A stretch of 22,284 nt of DNA from Chara braunii (Eukaryota > Streptophyta > Charophyceae > Charales > Characeae): contig BFEA01000452.1 in NCBI GenBank assembly GCA_003427395.1, positions 482,614 to 504,897 on the forward strand, given 5' to 3'. Made by a program: the position numbers and the translations under genes. Shown one piece after another: positions 1 through 8,674 of this stretch. Under the pieces are notes generated by a model, which was not told the origin of the DNA, did no database searches, and worked only from the letters and a program-made list of their open reading frames with translations. Each line of letters starts with the position of its first letter. Position 1 is the first letter of the stretch.

Positions 1-20
1 TTTTTTTAAACCCTACCAAT

Positions 21-54
21 GTTAGTGTTGCTGATAAGAGCAGACACCACTAAC
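21..54 (-). repeat. stem-loop at the 3' end of LINE copy A
   Basis: GTTAGTG (21-27) and CACTAAC (48-54) are perfect inverted arms, with an inner CTG/CAG pairing in the loop. The hairpin lies just before the terminal poly-A of the minus-strand LINE. Terminal stem-loops are used by some LINEs for template recognition. The functional role here is inferred. Confidence 0.45.
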
Positions 55-78
55 ACCTGGGTAGAGACTCCATCTATT

Positions 79-119
79 GGTGGGGAGCGTCACCTACTGG
101 AAACCGGGTCTAGCGTCCC
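79..119 (-). repeat. LINE 3'-terminal motif, copy 1
   Basis: Read on the minus strand, this is a GC-rich block containing GACCCGGTTTCCAGTAGGTG followed by GCTCCCCACC. Related blocks sit near the poly-A ends of copy B (8288-8328), the fragment at 15917-15957 and the plus-strand end at 15164-15193. The shared position next to LINE tails suggests a conserved 3' recognition element for the element's own reverse transcriptase. Confidence 0.7.
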
Positions 120-389
120 TTTTACATAACCTTTGTTTTTTTATGAAAATATGTGGAGATAAAGACTGCCTCTTTAGCCAAAACAGGCCGCCAGATACAA
201 CTAATAGCTCTAGCAGAAAAATATTTCTTGGAAACAATCTAAAAAATAGCCCAACGATGGAGACAAATTTCCTTGAGATTGTATCAGAAACTTCAGAGAT
301 CCAAAATATGTTGTATTCATATTTTATTGAGGATACCATTGCGAATCCACCATTGCTAATTCAGACGGGGGAAAAGGATCAGGAAAAAA

Positions 390-1367
390 TTATGGCGATC
401 TGAGTGTTGTTTCTAGAGGAAGCGAAAACCGGTCTTTGAAACTCAAGAGGAAGTCTCGTTTTAGATTTTCTCCTTGTTCTTCCTGCCCCGGCCATTTTAC
501 TTCTCCCAGGCATCCTCCTTCATTTCCTCCCAGCCAATCTTGATTGAATTTTTGAATATATTTGATTATATTTTTTTTTTTATGGAGCTGTTGTATCTTT
601 GATCGTACTACTTCCCAGTGCGCTCTTATTTCTGTTTGTACAAATTGAATAATTAGTTCTGCGAATTCCATACCTTCTAGTTTTACATCTTCTCTTTCAT
701 AAACACACCTCTTGTACCATAGTGCCCATAGAATGGTTTTTCGACCAATTTCGAACAAATTTCTCTGAAATTATGAAAGTTGCATATCTTGTGGTTCCCA
801 GTGCCCTAGCAGGATGATTCTCCACTCCCATGGCCAGTCTATTCCTGTCAGTTTTTTCCACACACTATCCCATTTTCTCCATAATAACACTGTTCCGGGG
901 CATTGGATGAATATATGCTCAATTGTTTCTCTGATTTTCTTGTTAGGGAAGACAGATAGACATGCTTTACACCATGGAAGAGCCAGACCCCTTTGTTCTA
1001 GATTGGTGCGATTGATGATCCAATCATTCGTTAGAAGACAACGATGAGTTATTTGCCACTGTAATGATGAAAACTTAGCAGGCCGTTTTTTTAGTTGATT
1101 GAAAAATTTTATGTTTCTAATACTTTGTATATCTATGTTCAAATGTCTGGTCCATCGATCCCTTGTTACAGCTGCCACATCTACCCTTGGTCTAAGCAGA
1201 CGATATGTTGCTTTAACTGTTAGGGATTGTAAAGTAGGTGGTTTACTCCTTGTACCTGTCTGCCATACCCATTCACACCTGCTCAGTTTCACCACTTTCT
1301 TTGCCAGCCAGATGTCGAACTCTATGTTGTCAACATTACGGACCTTCTCACCTGTAACTCCATGCAT
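390..1367 (-). pseudogene. LINE ORF2 C-terminal part with RT zinc-binding domain (zf-RVT)
   Basis: One frame, broken by a single in-frame TAA at 771-773. The upstream part (198 residues) contains the zf-RVT signature: WCKACLSVFP, then about ten residues on, ETIEHIFIQCPG, giving Cys-x2-Cys...His-x4-Cys, followed by the LLWRKW stretch usual in plant LINEs. After the stop the frame resumes at FEIGRKTILWALWYKR and ends near FNQDWLGGNEGG with a short tail. Copy B at 8675-9085 carries the same blocks (FNIGRRAILWALWWRR, CMDWLGGVQGG), which confirms the family and shows that the TAA is a mutation and not a domain end. The domain is thought to help ORF2p bind nucleic acid during target-primed reverse transcription. 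The RT core itself is lost through 5' truncation. Confidence 0.85.
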
Positions 1368-1379
1368 TAGGATGCTGAG

Positions 1380-2551
1380 TTGGTCGAGCTCGATCCCCCA
1401 CCTCTTGAGCCCCCTGACTCTCTTGAATCCTCAGCTTCCTTACCCCCCTCTATCCCTGCTAGCCCATCTCACTTTGTCGCTTACCTTACCACTGATATAT
1501 CCTCAATCTGTATCTCCACACGTATTCTCTCCACCTTTGCTTCAGACGCCACCGCTGCCAAGGAGTTTGAGACCCTTATTTCTTCCTTGCAGCCGAGCAT
1601 TGGCTCCCTCCTTCGAGAGTATCGCGATGTATTCCCTCCATCCTTCTCCTACAATGGTATTCCTCCCATGTGCGATCTCGAGCATCACATTCAGCTCGAG
1701 CCCAATTACCGCATTTAGGATCGCCCCCCATACCGCCTTTCGGTTCCCGAAGCCTAGGAACTCAAGCGCCACCTTGAGGAGCTGCTTCGTCAGGGCTTCA
1801 TAAACCAAGTACTTCCCCCTGGGGTGCACCCGTCCTATTCTCTCGCAAAAGGGACGATACCCTTCGTCTGTGTATCGACTACCGCGGTCTCAACATCAAC
1901 ACGGTCAAAAACAACTACCCCATGCCACATGCTGATGAGTTGTTTGACCGCCTCGCCAGCAACTACTTTTTCATGAAGATCAACCTTTGTAGTGAATATC
2001 ACCAGACCCGCGTAGCCGAAGAGGACCAACCCAAAACCGCTTTTTGTTCTCGTTTTGGGCACTACGAGTTCACCATCATGCCTTTCGGTCTCCGTAACGC
2101 CCCCGCCACCTTCTAGACGGTCATGAACACGATGTTCCAAGGCCTTCTTGAGGACTTCGTTCTAGTCTATTATGTCGACATCCCGAACTATAATCGTACC
2201 TTAGAGGATCACATGATCCATCTTCGCACTATCCTCCAGGGATTATGTGACCACGGGTTCTATGCGAAGCTTTCCAAATGCAGCTTCGCTCAACCCAAAG
2301 TCGACTTCCTCGAGCATCAGGTATCTGAGCACGACCTTCACATGGACGACTCGAAGATCCAGACCATCGTCCATCGGCCTACCTCTACCTCTCTTCCGGC
2401 CCTGCGTAGTTTTGTTGGTTTGACCAACTACTACGGTCCCTTTCTCAAAAACTACGTGCAGTATTGTTCCCAACTTTCGCCTCTGACCTGCGGATGTCTA
2501 CCCTTTCATTGGACCTCGACTCACGAGGACGCCTTCCACTCTCTCAAGTGA
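1380..2551 (+). pseudogene. chromovirus reverse transcriptase (broken)
   Basis: Begins in the protease-RT spacer and the pre-RT motif (DVFPPSFSYNGIPP, LEHHIQLEPNYRI). It continues through [10 protein letters not shown] after a one-base frameshift near 1804, then [12 protein letters not shown] and the connection region (SKCSFAQPKVDFLEHQV, LRSFVGLTNYY). TAG codons at 1716, 1755 and 2114 and TGA at 2549 interrupt it. The catalytic residues are damaged: the motif A aspartate of the usual KIDLRSGYHQ block is asparagine ([10 protein letters not shown]), and the YLDD box reads YYVD, losing one of its two aspartates. This polymerase would be inactive even without the stops. It would normally copy element RNA to DNA in cytoplasmic virus-like particles. 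Confidence 0.92.
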
Positions 2552-3130
2552 CTTGTAACTTCGGATTCTATCTTACACGAACCCGATTACTCGTGTTCAT
2601 TTATCGTCACCACCGACGCGTACAACTTCGCTACTAGAGCCATCCTCTCTCCGATCTACCCTGCCCCGTCTACTTCTCTCGACTCCACAGAGTCTCGTCC
2701 TCCTCGCATTCCCCGCTTCCCTCCCCCACCTCCAACGACCGCGACTCATCTTGCACCTATCAAGCCCACCCCTTCAAGGGGCCCACCACCATATATCCCT
2801 GATGTTACCGATGACGGAGAGTGTTCGGTTGCCTATCTATCTCGACATCTACTTCTCGCTGAGAGTAATTATACTGTTGACGAGCGTGAGGTCCTTGCGC
2901 TGGTCTGCGCTGTAAAGAAGTGGCATCATCACTTGCACGGTCACATCTTCAACGTGTGGACGGACAACTTTGTGCTCGCTGCCTTTCAGATGAAGCCTAA
3001 GCTTACAGCCTGCCAGGCTCGATGGTGGCGTGACCTCTCAGAGTTCGAATTCACCATCAAAAAGATTTCTGGCAAAAACAATCGTGTCGCAGATGCCTTA
3101 TCCCGCCGCCCCAACCTTCAGTGTGAGGAT
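2552..3130 (+). pseudogene. chromovirus RNase H domain
   Basis: Same frame as the preceding RT segment, separated from it only by the TGA at 2549. All four acidic residues expected of a Ty3-type RNase H can be placed: the D of FIVTTDAYNF, the E of DEREVLALV, the D of VWTDNFVLAA and the D of NRVADALSRR. The domain normally degrades the RNA strand of the RNA:DNA hybrid and trims primers. It is odd in having about 50 residues rich in proline and serine (nucleotides about 2650-2815) between the first strand region (RAILS) and the VAYLSRHLL block, where most family members have a short loop. This could be a lineage-specific insert or duplicated spacer sequence. Confidence 0.88.
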
Positions 3131-4182
3131 CGTCAACTATCTGCTATTTCAACTCCCACCATCCACCCAGCCTTTTTGGATGAGTACTGTCGTGCATACA
3201 CCCAGTGCCCTAAGTTTCAGTCCATCTACGCTGACCTACAGGCTGGCAAGACCGTCCCTAATTTCCAGCTCGATCCCTCTGCCAGCTCTGTGTTCGTGTT
3301 GTCACTGAGTGTCACGACCAGCGCGCCGCCGGTCATCTCGGTGTCTTCAAGACCCTTGACCGCCTCTACCTCCACTACTTGGGAGCACCGCAGTGTTGGA
3401 CTTTTGTCTCCATGGTCTTTTGTCTCCATGGACTTCACGGGTCCTCTTCGTCCCCTACCCCTCGAGACCACGATGCCATCTTCGTCGTTGTCTGTCGGTT
3501 GACTAAGCACGCTCACTTCCTCCCTTGCAAGTATGCTAGTTCAGCCAAAGACATCGCCTCCCTATACTTCAACCGCATTCTCATTTATCATGGTCTTCCC
3601 ATTAGCATCGTCTCTGATCGCGATCCCCATTTTACTTCTCACTTCTGGCATGGACTCCGTGAGATCTATGTCTCAAAGCTCCGCCTCTCCTCCTACTATC
3701 ATCCCCAGTCCGATGGATAGACTGAGGTCATTAACAATATCCTCAAGAAGTTTGTTGAGAATGACTCTGATTGGGATCTTCACGTTGCTCACGTAGAGAT
3801 CGCTTGTAACCATGCTATTTTACTTCTCAGTGGTATGTCTCCCTACTACTGTGACTTCGGATATCACCCTCGTGTCTCATCTGATCTTCTTCGTCCATCT
3901 CAGATTCATCCCGACACCAAATGCCCTGCTCTTGACGACTGGGTAACGGAGATGGATACGCCTCTTAGCAAGGCTCGCGAGAGCATTGCTAATTCCCAGG
4001 CTCGTATGGCGACTCGCGCCAACCGTTCTTGCATCGACCATCCCTTCAAAGTTGGCGATGAGGTTCTTGTCGACGCACGTCACTTCCAACCCGAAGCTGA
4101 CACGCTTCATAATTTCAAACGTAGATATATCGGATCATGCACCATTTTTGCACCTGCCAGACCCAATCACGACTGTCCGTAG
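3131..4182 (+). pseudogene. chromovirus integrase: zinc-binding remnant and DDE core (frameshifted)
   Basis: The His part of the H2C2 zinc-binding domain is readable in frame 1 near 3295-3370 (TECHDQRAAGHLGVFKTLDR). The Cys-x2-Cys half is missing, so a deletion at about 3370-3400 is likely. The core then appears in two frames: VSMDFTG (first Asp) in one, and SIVSDRDPHFTSHFW (second Asp) and TEVINN (Glu, after a TAG at 3718 where the family usually has Gln) in another. The C-terminal domain follows (FKVGDEVLVDARHF) up to a TAG at 4180. The product would normally join element cDNA to chromosomal DNA. Here frameshifts and stops rule out a working protein. Confidence 0.88.
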
Positions 4183-4734
4183 TATCCGGTGAGCTTTAAA
4201 TTGAAGCTCCCCGATTCCATGTATCACACTAACTTACATGACGTGTTCCATGTATCTCTTTTGCACCCCTTCAGACGGTCTCCTCCTGAGTTCCACGATC
4301 GATCTTACCCTCGTCCTTCTCCCATCATCATTGAGGGTCACAAGGAGTTTGTCGTCTTCGATATCGCGTCCCGACGCATAAGTGGTGATGATCCTCCCCG
4401 CCTCGAGTATCTCATTCGCTGGAAGGGTTATCCTGGCGAGGAGTCTACCTGAGAGCCTCTCAAACACCTGAAGCATGCTATGACTTTCGTGCGTTCTTAC
4501 GATCATGCTCACCATTTCCCTTCATCGTCATCCCCTCCTACTTGTCGTCCTCTCATTGACCCATCTACCTCAACAATCACTGACATTCCCCCTCCTACGT
4601 CGATGGGTCCTCCTGGTCCATCGGTACCTGCCTCGGGCCTTTTCACCCCCGTGGATGCAGTTCCGCTTGTTGTTGCAGTCGAGTCGTCCCGCCCTCAGCG
4701 TGCTCATCGACCTCCTTCTTGCTGTCGTGACTGA
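4183..4734 (+). pseudogene. chromovirus GPY/F-like tail and chromodomain
   Basis: Continuation of the integrase C-terminus (FKLKLPDSMYHTNLHDVFHV, LLHPFRRSP), then a chromodomain at about 4340-4500: FVVFDIASRR, LEYLIRWKGYPGEEST, a TGA at 4450 where Trp is expected, then EPLKHLKHAM. The aromatic and WKGYP features are typical of chromovirus chromodomains, which in related elements steer integration to marked heterochromatin. After it comes a low-complexity Pro/Ser tail ending at 4734. The single TGG-to-TGA change in the domain is the only break in this stretch. Confidence 0.9.
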
Positions 4735-5696
4735 CCTATACCACTCCTTTATCCCCTACCATTCTTGGACACTTATGCAGCAACTCCTGATTCCGGTATC
4801 TACATTCAACCTTTGACTTCAGCACGCCTCTCCAGCATCTGAGCACATGTCGCTGCGTTTCGAACTCCTACTCAGCTTCAATGTTACTCGTACTTCAGCC
4901 CGACTACTTCGACCCGACTTCAGCTTCGAGCTTCATAAGTTGCACTACATTTCTCCGCCGACCACAGAGTTCCCCTCATTCCCACCCATCCCTCACCTTC
5001 AAGCTTACTCTGCAGTCGCATGATGACACCTATATTCCCTACTCATGTGGGTGTGTTCGTATGCCACCCTTCTGCCTTACCCTATGTCGCGCACCCTCCT
5101 TTGGAGTGCACGTTTTCTTTGCTCGCGGCTTTTGGTCGCACGGCATAGCCCTCTCTCCTTCCAGACCCACATTATGTGTGCTCCTTTGTGTGAGTGCCCT
5201 TTCCCTTTCAGCTGTTGGTACCCGTTTGATGGTCTCCATTGAGCCCTGTGTCATGCTGTTACTCTCCCTCTGAGCCTGATGATGTTTACCTGGTTGTGTG
5301 GGTACCCCCCTTGGAGTTTACTCTGAGAGCTGTACCCGCCGCCCTCCCACCCCTTTCTACCTTTCCCATGCGATTGAGCTCCCTTTCTTTTGTTCAGGTC
5401 TTGTGCATTGTGTACAGGGCATATGAGATTGTGCCACATTCTTTTCGACTTAGGACATTGGCTCAGGAGACATTTTTCTTTTTCTTGGCTAACACATGTC
5501 AGGCATTTTTCTCCTTTTTTGAGTCGATTCAGACCAGACATCGCTTCGTTGGATTATGCTTGAGGCTTAGTCTGCATTGCATCTCTTTTTCTGCATGGAG
5601 CTTGCTCCACATTTAGGATGGTTCTATTTGTCGTTTCTTTTGGGTTTCCCCTATTTCAGCGGATAGCGTGTTTGATGTAGCCGTTGATCCATTCAC
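4735..5696 (+). other. no recognisable gene; likely 3' UTR/LTR side of the chromovirus
   Basis: Pyrimidine-rich on the plus strand, with open frames up to 130 codons that show Ser/Pro/Leu-biased, non-conserved composition. It follows the chromovirus pol end directly, so 3' untranslated and LTR sequence is the natural expectation. With no second LTR in the window this cannot be proved. No polypurine tract or TG...CA terminus could be assigned with confidence. Confidence 0.4.
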
Positions 5697-5845
5697 AGGT
5701 CCGGGGATTGTGTTGCGGTCCCCCTGAGGCCCGGCACCTACGCCGGACCAGTTTCAGGTCGTCGGCCTGATCCTGGTCCGGTACCGTTGGTTTTCCCAGT
5801 ACCTGGACCTAGGCCGGTATATCACTTCGGCCTAGGCCCAGGTTG
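5697..5845. repeat. cluster of strong inverted repeats
   Basis: Three nested or adjacent palindromes occur in 150 bp. CCGGC 5731-5735 pairs with GCCGG 5742-5746. CCGGACCAG 5743-5751 pairs perfectly with CTGGTCCGG 5773-5781, and its loop contains CAGG/CCTG. ACCTGGACCTAGGCCG 5801-5816 pairs with CGGCCTAGGCCCAGGT 5828-5843 with one mismatch (a G-U in RNA) and an 11-nt loop. The block is GC-rich compared with its flanks. It could be structured LTR/UTR RNA of the chromovirus or an independent foldback element. Confidence 0.8.
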
Positions 5846-5933
5846 GGGGCTTTTTCGCTCAGTTGGTTGGTTGTTGGTTCATTCATTCAGTTGGACCACG
5901 ACGTTCAGCTGCTGCATCTTGTGTGTGTCCATC

Positions 5934-5960
5934 ACCTCTCTCTCTCCCTCTCTCTCTCTC
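5934..5960. repeat. CT microsatellite
   Basis: Short run of CTCTCT repeats with a CCC interruption. It produces only low-complexity Ser/Leu reading frames. Confidence 0.85.
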
Positions 5961-7043
5961 ACCATCTCCGCACATGCCCCTCTGCACGTGCGTCACAGGT
6001 ACACACCTCAACACGGGTGGTTGGGACCTACTGGGTTCCCACATTCCTATAGCACTCCTTCAATCTCACATTCCCATTCCCACACTACTCTGTCCATTCG
6101 ATCATATGCCCTCTACCCTTCTGCCCTTTCTCTGCATTCAAAGTTATGGCATGAACAAACTTGCAGCCTTGCTGCATTTTAATTTTCGGCCTGATCGAGG
6201 TTGCAATTTGAACTGTTTGCTGCATACTTAGTTTCCATTCTGCAGGTGCAGTCATCTGAGGAGAAACTTTTGCTGGTTGTTTCTGCATAGGAGACCCGAT
6301 TCCAGCAGAATCCCAGCGGAGCCTTGCTGCTGAGCTTTTGTGATTGCTTGCTCACTTTTACCCGGTTTCTCTTCCATGCCAAAACACCCCGTTCCCAGTT
6401 TCTCTAACCTCTTGGCTTCCCTCACTTTGTTTGCCAAACACACCATTGATTCCTTACAAAGCAAAACAATAAAGGATACCTGGCAAGACCAGTGATCAGT
6501 AGAACCACTCAATGCCGTTCATGATTCACGCTATCAGCATATGTTGGTACTATCAGGTCGGGCTCCTGCAGTGATTGGAACAGGTTCATGGCACTCTAAC
6601 GGGTGCACAGTTGTCGAGATCCATGTGACTGAACTAGGTTTGACTGACTTCAGTACACAATCCCTGAGCACGTAGCACTACTCAGCCAGCGCGAATGGTG
6701 TGGGACGGCAATCACCATTACAACACCCGCTGGGTTGAGAGCAGAGGGTGGGGAGCAACCCATGGACGCGACTGCCTTTCTGTTCATGTGCTGTACTCTG
6801 TCTTGAATGTTGAACATAAGCTCTAGCAGCCAACAGCATCCTTCACTCATCATGACAATGGCAGGAGAAGCTATCCACGATGTTTTTTTTTGATACCCTG
6901 TGTGTCAGCGCAAAGATCTTTCCCAACACCAGCACAAAATCGGATCTTGCATTCACACAATTTCACAGTGACAATGGAAGGACAATTTTTTTGGTGTTTG
7001 TGTCATTTGTCCCATCCCATCCTGTAGACCTCTTTTGGGAACG
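5961..7043. other. no gene recognised
   Basis: Mixed-composition sequence with no reading frame showing conserved motifs on either strand. Open frames are at most about 120 codons and overlap one another in several frames. Confidence 0.5.
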
Positions 7044-7220
7044 TCACTGGATGATGAAGTCTTCATTCCACCGCTTGAAGGCTGGGTGATACTGAAATTC
7101 CTTTACCAACATCTTCACAGCAGCTGCATGTTTCTCTTTTGCATCCTCATATAGTCCGGACAGCTCTATGACAAGCTGATTGTAACGTTCCTCAAAAGGT
7201 CCAATATTCTTCTCATAAAG
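7044..7220 (-). CDS. exon-like fragment of an unrecognised protein
   Basis: On the minus strand, a polypyrimidine tract ending TCCATACAG at 7221 is followed by an open frame of 58 codons starting RLYEKNIGPFEERYNQLV and ending near FQYHPAFKRWNEDFIIQ and a TGA at 7044-7046. The composition (acidic/basic, probably helical, balanced codon use) looks like real protein and not like the low-complexity frames around it. An AG acceptor preceded by a pyrimidine tract suggests a spliced exon, in phase 0. I do not recognise the family. It may be the last exon of a host gene whose other exons lie outside the window or far upstream on the minus strand, or a captured exon. No partner exon could be assigned. 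Confidence 0.45.
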   Translation of the reverse strand, partial: LYEKNIGPFEERYNQLVIELSGLYEDAKEKHAAAVKMLVKEFQYHPAFKRWNEDFIIQ

Positions 7221-7399
7221 CCTCTGTATGGACACAAAGAAAGAGAACGTCTTATTTTAACTTATAATGTAATGATAATGATTATCACAGCCATGCTATC
7301 AGTCATATTGTTATTGTTATACTTCTTTGGGCAGGTACGTTCGATCAAATACAAACCGATTTAGACAAGACTATTTCCAGTTCGTAAGCCCAATTAAGC
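7221..7399. other. AT-rich sequence upstream of the exon-like fragment
   Basis: AT-rich DNA that would be intron on the minus strand if the exon at 7044-7220 is real. It contains several TAAT and TTATCA stretches that could act as a branch-point region. No other feature was seen. Confidence 0.3.
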
Positions 7400-7419
7400 T
7401 AAGATGCGAACTGATTTTT

Positions 7420-7660
7420 GCCGGTCAGCAAGAATGCGCGATAACATTTAGCCGGCCAACGAGAATGCATGATAGCATGAAGCGATATAGACATTCCGTG
7501 TAGAAGGTTCGATAAAGCCCATGAGCACTTAGCCATGTGACTAACGGATTTCAACAGCTTTCGGCTTAAGTTGCTGAACCTTCTACGCAATGGGTCCCAC
7601 CTTTCATATGGAAGGTTCGACAAAGACAGACTGAGTGAGCACTTAGCCATGCAAGTTTTT
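7420..7660. repeat. compound short repeats with internal inverted arms
   Basis: TGAGCACTTAGCCATG occurs at 7522-7537 and 7636-7651, each preceded by GAAGGTTCGA(T/C)AAAG. GCCGG(T/C)CA(G/A)C(A/G)AGAATG occurs near 7420 and 7451. GTAGAAGGTTC (7500-7510) has its perfect reverse complement at 7576-7586. The mix of direct and inverted units suggests a small rearranged repeat, possibly a SINE or MITE remnant. No coding potential is apparent. Confidence 0.65.
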
Positions 7661-7797
7661 TCTTTGTCGCTTGGCTTAGAGTTTGCTCTCCAGTTGTGTT
7701 TGTTGCCTTAACAATGGGGAATGCCTTACTCCCTGGATACAATATTGCCCCCTCTCCTCTCATCTTCCCCCTAATCCTCCAATACTGTGTGTGGCAT

Positions 7798-7896
7798 TAA
7801 GGGAAAGTCCTTTCGTAACGGATGACCCTCAAAACCATAATCTGTTAATATACGACGTAAATCAGGATGGTCGGAAAAATACGCACCAAACATATC
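7798..7896 (-). pseudogene. nad9: nad9 / NuoC (complex I 30-kDa subunit) fragment
   Basis: 33 codons on the minus strand match the most conserved part of the NADH-ubiquinone oxidoreductase 30-kDa subunit: [16 protein letters not shown] followed by [17 protein letters not shown]. Similarity stops abruptly on both sides: the usual WERE-W before and GYVEVRYDD after are absent. In plants nad9 is mitochondrial, and the AT-rich codon choice here (TTA, ATA, TTT, GAT) fits organellar DNA, so a nuclear mitochondrial insertion is the simplest explanation. The upstream edge happens to read TTTTCACAG on the minus strand, like a spliceosomal acceptor, so a nuclear exon is an alternative. No matching donor was found after the homology ends. 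Not functional as it stands. Confidence 0.8.
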
Positions 7897-7961
7897 CTGT
7901 GAAAAACAAAATCCTTTGGGCAATACCCTTGACCCAGCATCTTCGCAATATACCTGTACCG

Positions 7962-8032
7962 TCCAAATTTGCAAAATGCCCTGTTGCAAAGTGCTAAGGC
8001 CCAACCAATGAGGTCCAGATTGCAAATTTGGA
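7962..8032. repeat. 13-bp perfect inverted repeat
   Basis: TCCAAATTTGCAA at 7962-7974 and TTGCAAATTTGGA at 8020-8032 are exact reverse complements separated by 45 bp. Function unknown; could be a small foldback. Confidence 0.6.
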
Positions 8033-8253
8033 TGTCAGACTGACAGGGGCATAACAGAAAGAATTCATCCCAAAAGGGTGTTCTGCTCTACCCACATCTT
8101 TCAGGGGCATTTTGGCATATATCTCGACTTAATGGGGTATCTCGCATAATATCCCTAAAGTAAATATACATATTTTCTCCTTGCTGCTAGCTGTAGGCCC
8201 CCAATGTTTTGGCTCACAGGGCCACACTCGGAATTCGCAGCCCTAAGGATTTA
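8033..8253. other. no gene recognised
   Basis: Non-coding spacer between the inverted repeat and the poly-A end of LINE copy B. TATCTCG occurs twice about 20 bp apart. Nothing else was supported. Confidence 0.4.
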
Positions 8254-8263
8254 TTTTTTTTTT

Positions 8264-8674
8264 GGGGGGTGGGGGGTGTGCTACTGTGGGTGGGAGCAAC
8301 ACCTGCTGGAAATCAGGTCCAGCGTTCTGTCACATCACATCGTGACAGTCATCATGAGCAATGCCCTTGAAGGCAAAAGCTTTAGGCTTGAAGGAAAAGA
8401 GAGAGGGGGTTGCCATTGGCGCCTCTTCACCCTGCTACCAGGTGCCTGTTCTAATCAGTGAAATTCCGGTACCTTCCAACCCCATGCGTGTAGCACCTCA
8501 ACCCCCATACCACTACAGATCTACCATAGCCAAACCATTTGGGGGGGAAGGGTCTGTGAACTCGGAGAACGGGCACAGGGACGTCAAGCCATCCATCCTA
8601 GTCCACTCGTGGAAAACAAGCTTGTAGTCCCTCTTGAGAGGTAGTCCCTGCAAGTCCTCCACCTTCCCCCCTTC
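8264..8674 (-). other. 3' UTR of LINE copy B with terminal hairpin
   Basis: About 410 bp between the ORF2 stop and the poly-A. It contains CTGTCAC (8327-8333) and GTGACAG (8342-8348), a perfect 7-bp hairpin with an 8-nt loop. This lies directly beside the shared LINE 3' motif at 8288-8328, in which ACCTG and CAGGT can also pair. Confidence 0.6.
8288..8328 (-). repeat. LINE 3'-terminal motif, copy 2
   Basis: On the minus strand the core reads GGACCTGATTTCCAGCAGGT followed by GTTGCTCCCACCC. It aligns with the blocks at 79-119 and 15917-15957 and lies about 25 bp from the poly-A. Confidence 0.7.

Larger units (their letters stand above)
1..1375 (-). mobile_element. LINE copy A, 5'-truncated L1-like element
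   Basis: Minus-strand non-LTR retrotransposon fragment. The coding part (390-1367) is the C-terminal third of ORF2 with a reverse-transcriptase zinc-binding domain. It is followed by about 390 bp of 3' UTR that ends in a T-run at 1-7 on the plus strand, which is the poly-A tail on the minus strand. The 5' break lies at about 1368-1380, where chromovirus sequence of opposite orientation begins directly. The simplest reading is a LINE that inserted into the chromovirus with ordinary 5' truncation. If so, the missing chromovirus gag/protease portion should lie just left of the window. Only the right-hand copy of any target-site duplication would be visible here, so this cannot be tested from the window. 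Confidence 0.85.
1376..4734 (+). mobile_element. Ty3/gypsy chromovirus, degenerate internal region
   Basis: Plus-strand pol region in the order RT, RNase H, integrase zinc-binding, integrase core, GPY/F module, chromodomain. This is the domain order of Ty3/gypsy elements, and the chromodomain places it among chromoviruses. Gag, protease and the 5' LTR are absent because the left side abuts LINE copy A. Reading requires three frames, with a one-base loss near 1804 and at least three shifts between 3270 and 3470. In-frame stops lie at 1716, 1755, 2114, 2549, 3718, 4180 and 4450. No second LTR copy occurs in the window, so the right boundary is undetermined. The element is clearly non-autonomous and old. 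Confidence 0.92.

Noticed and set aside
8-17. AAACCCTA, telomere-like, also near 15795
   Set aside because: Single units only; chance.
4881-5616. Open frames of 125-130 codons after the chromovirus
   Set aside because: Low-complexity, no motif, several frames open together; more likely LTR/UTR.
6287-6315. GACCCGATTCCAGCAG resembling the LINE 3' motif
   Set aside because: No A-tail and the second half does not match.
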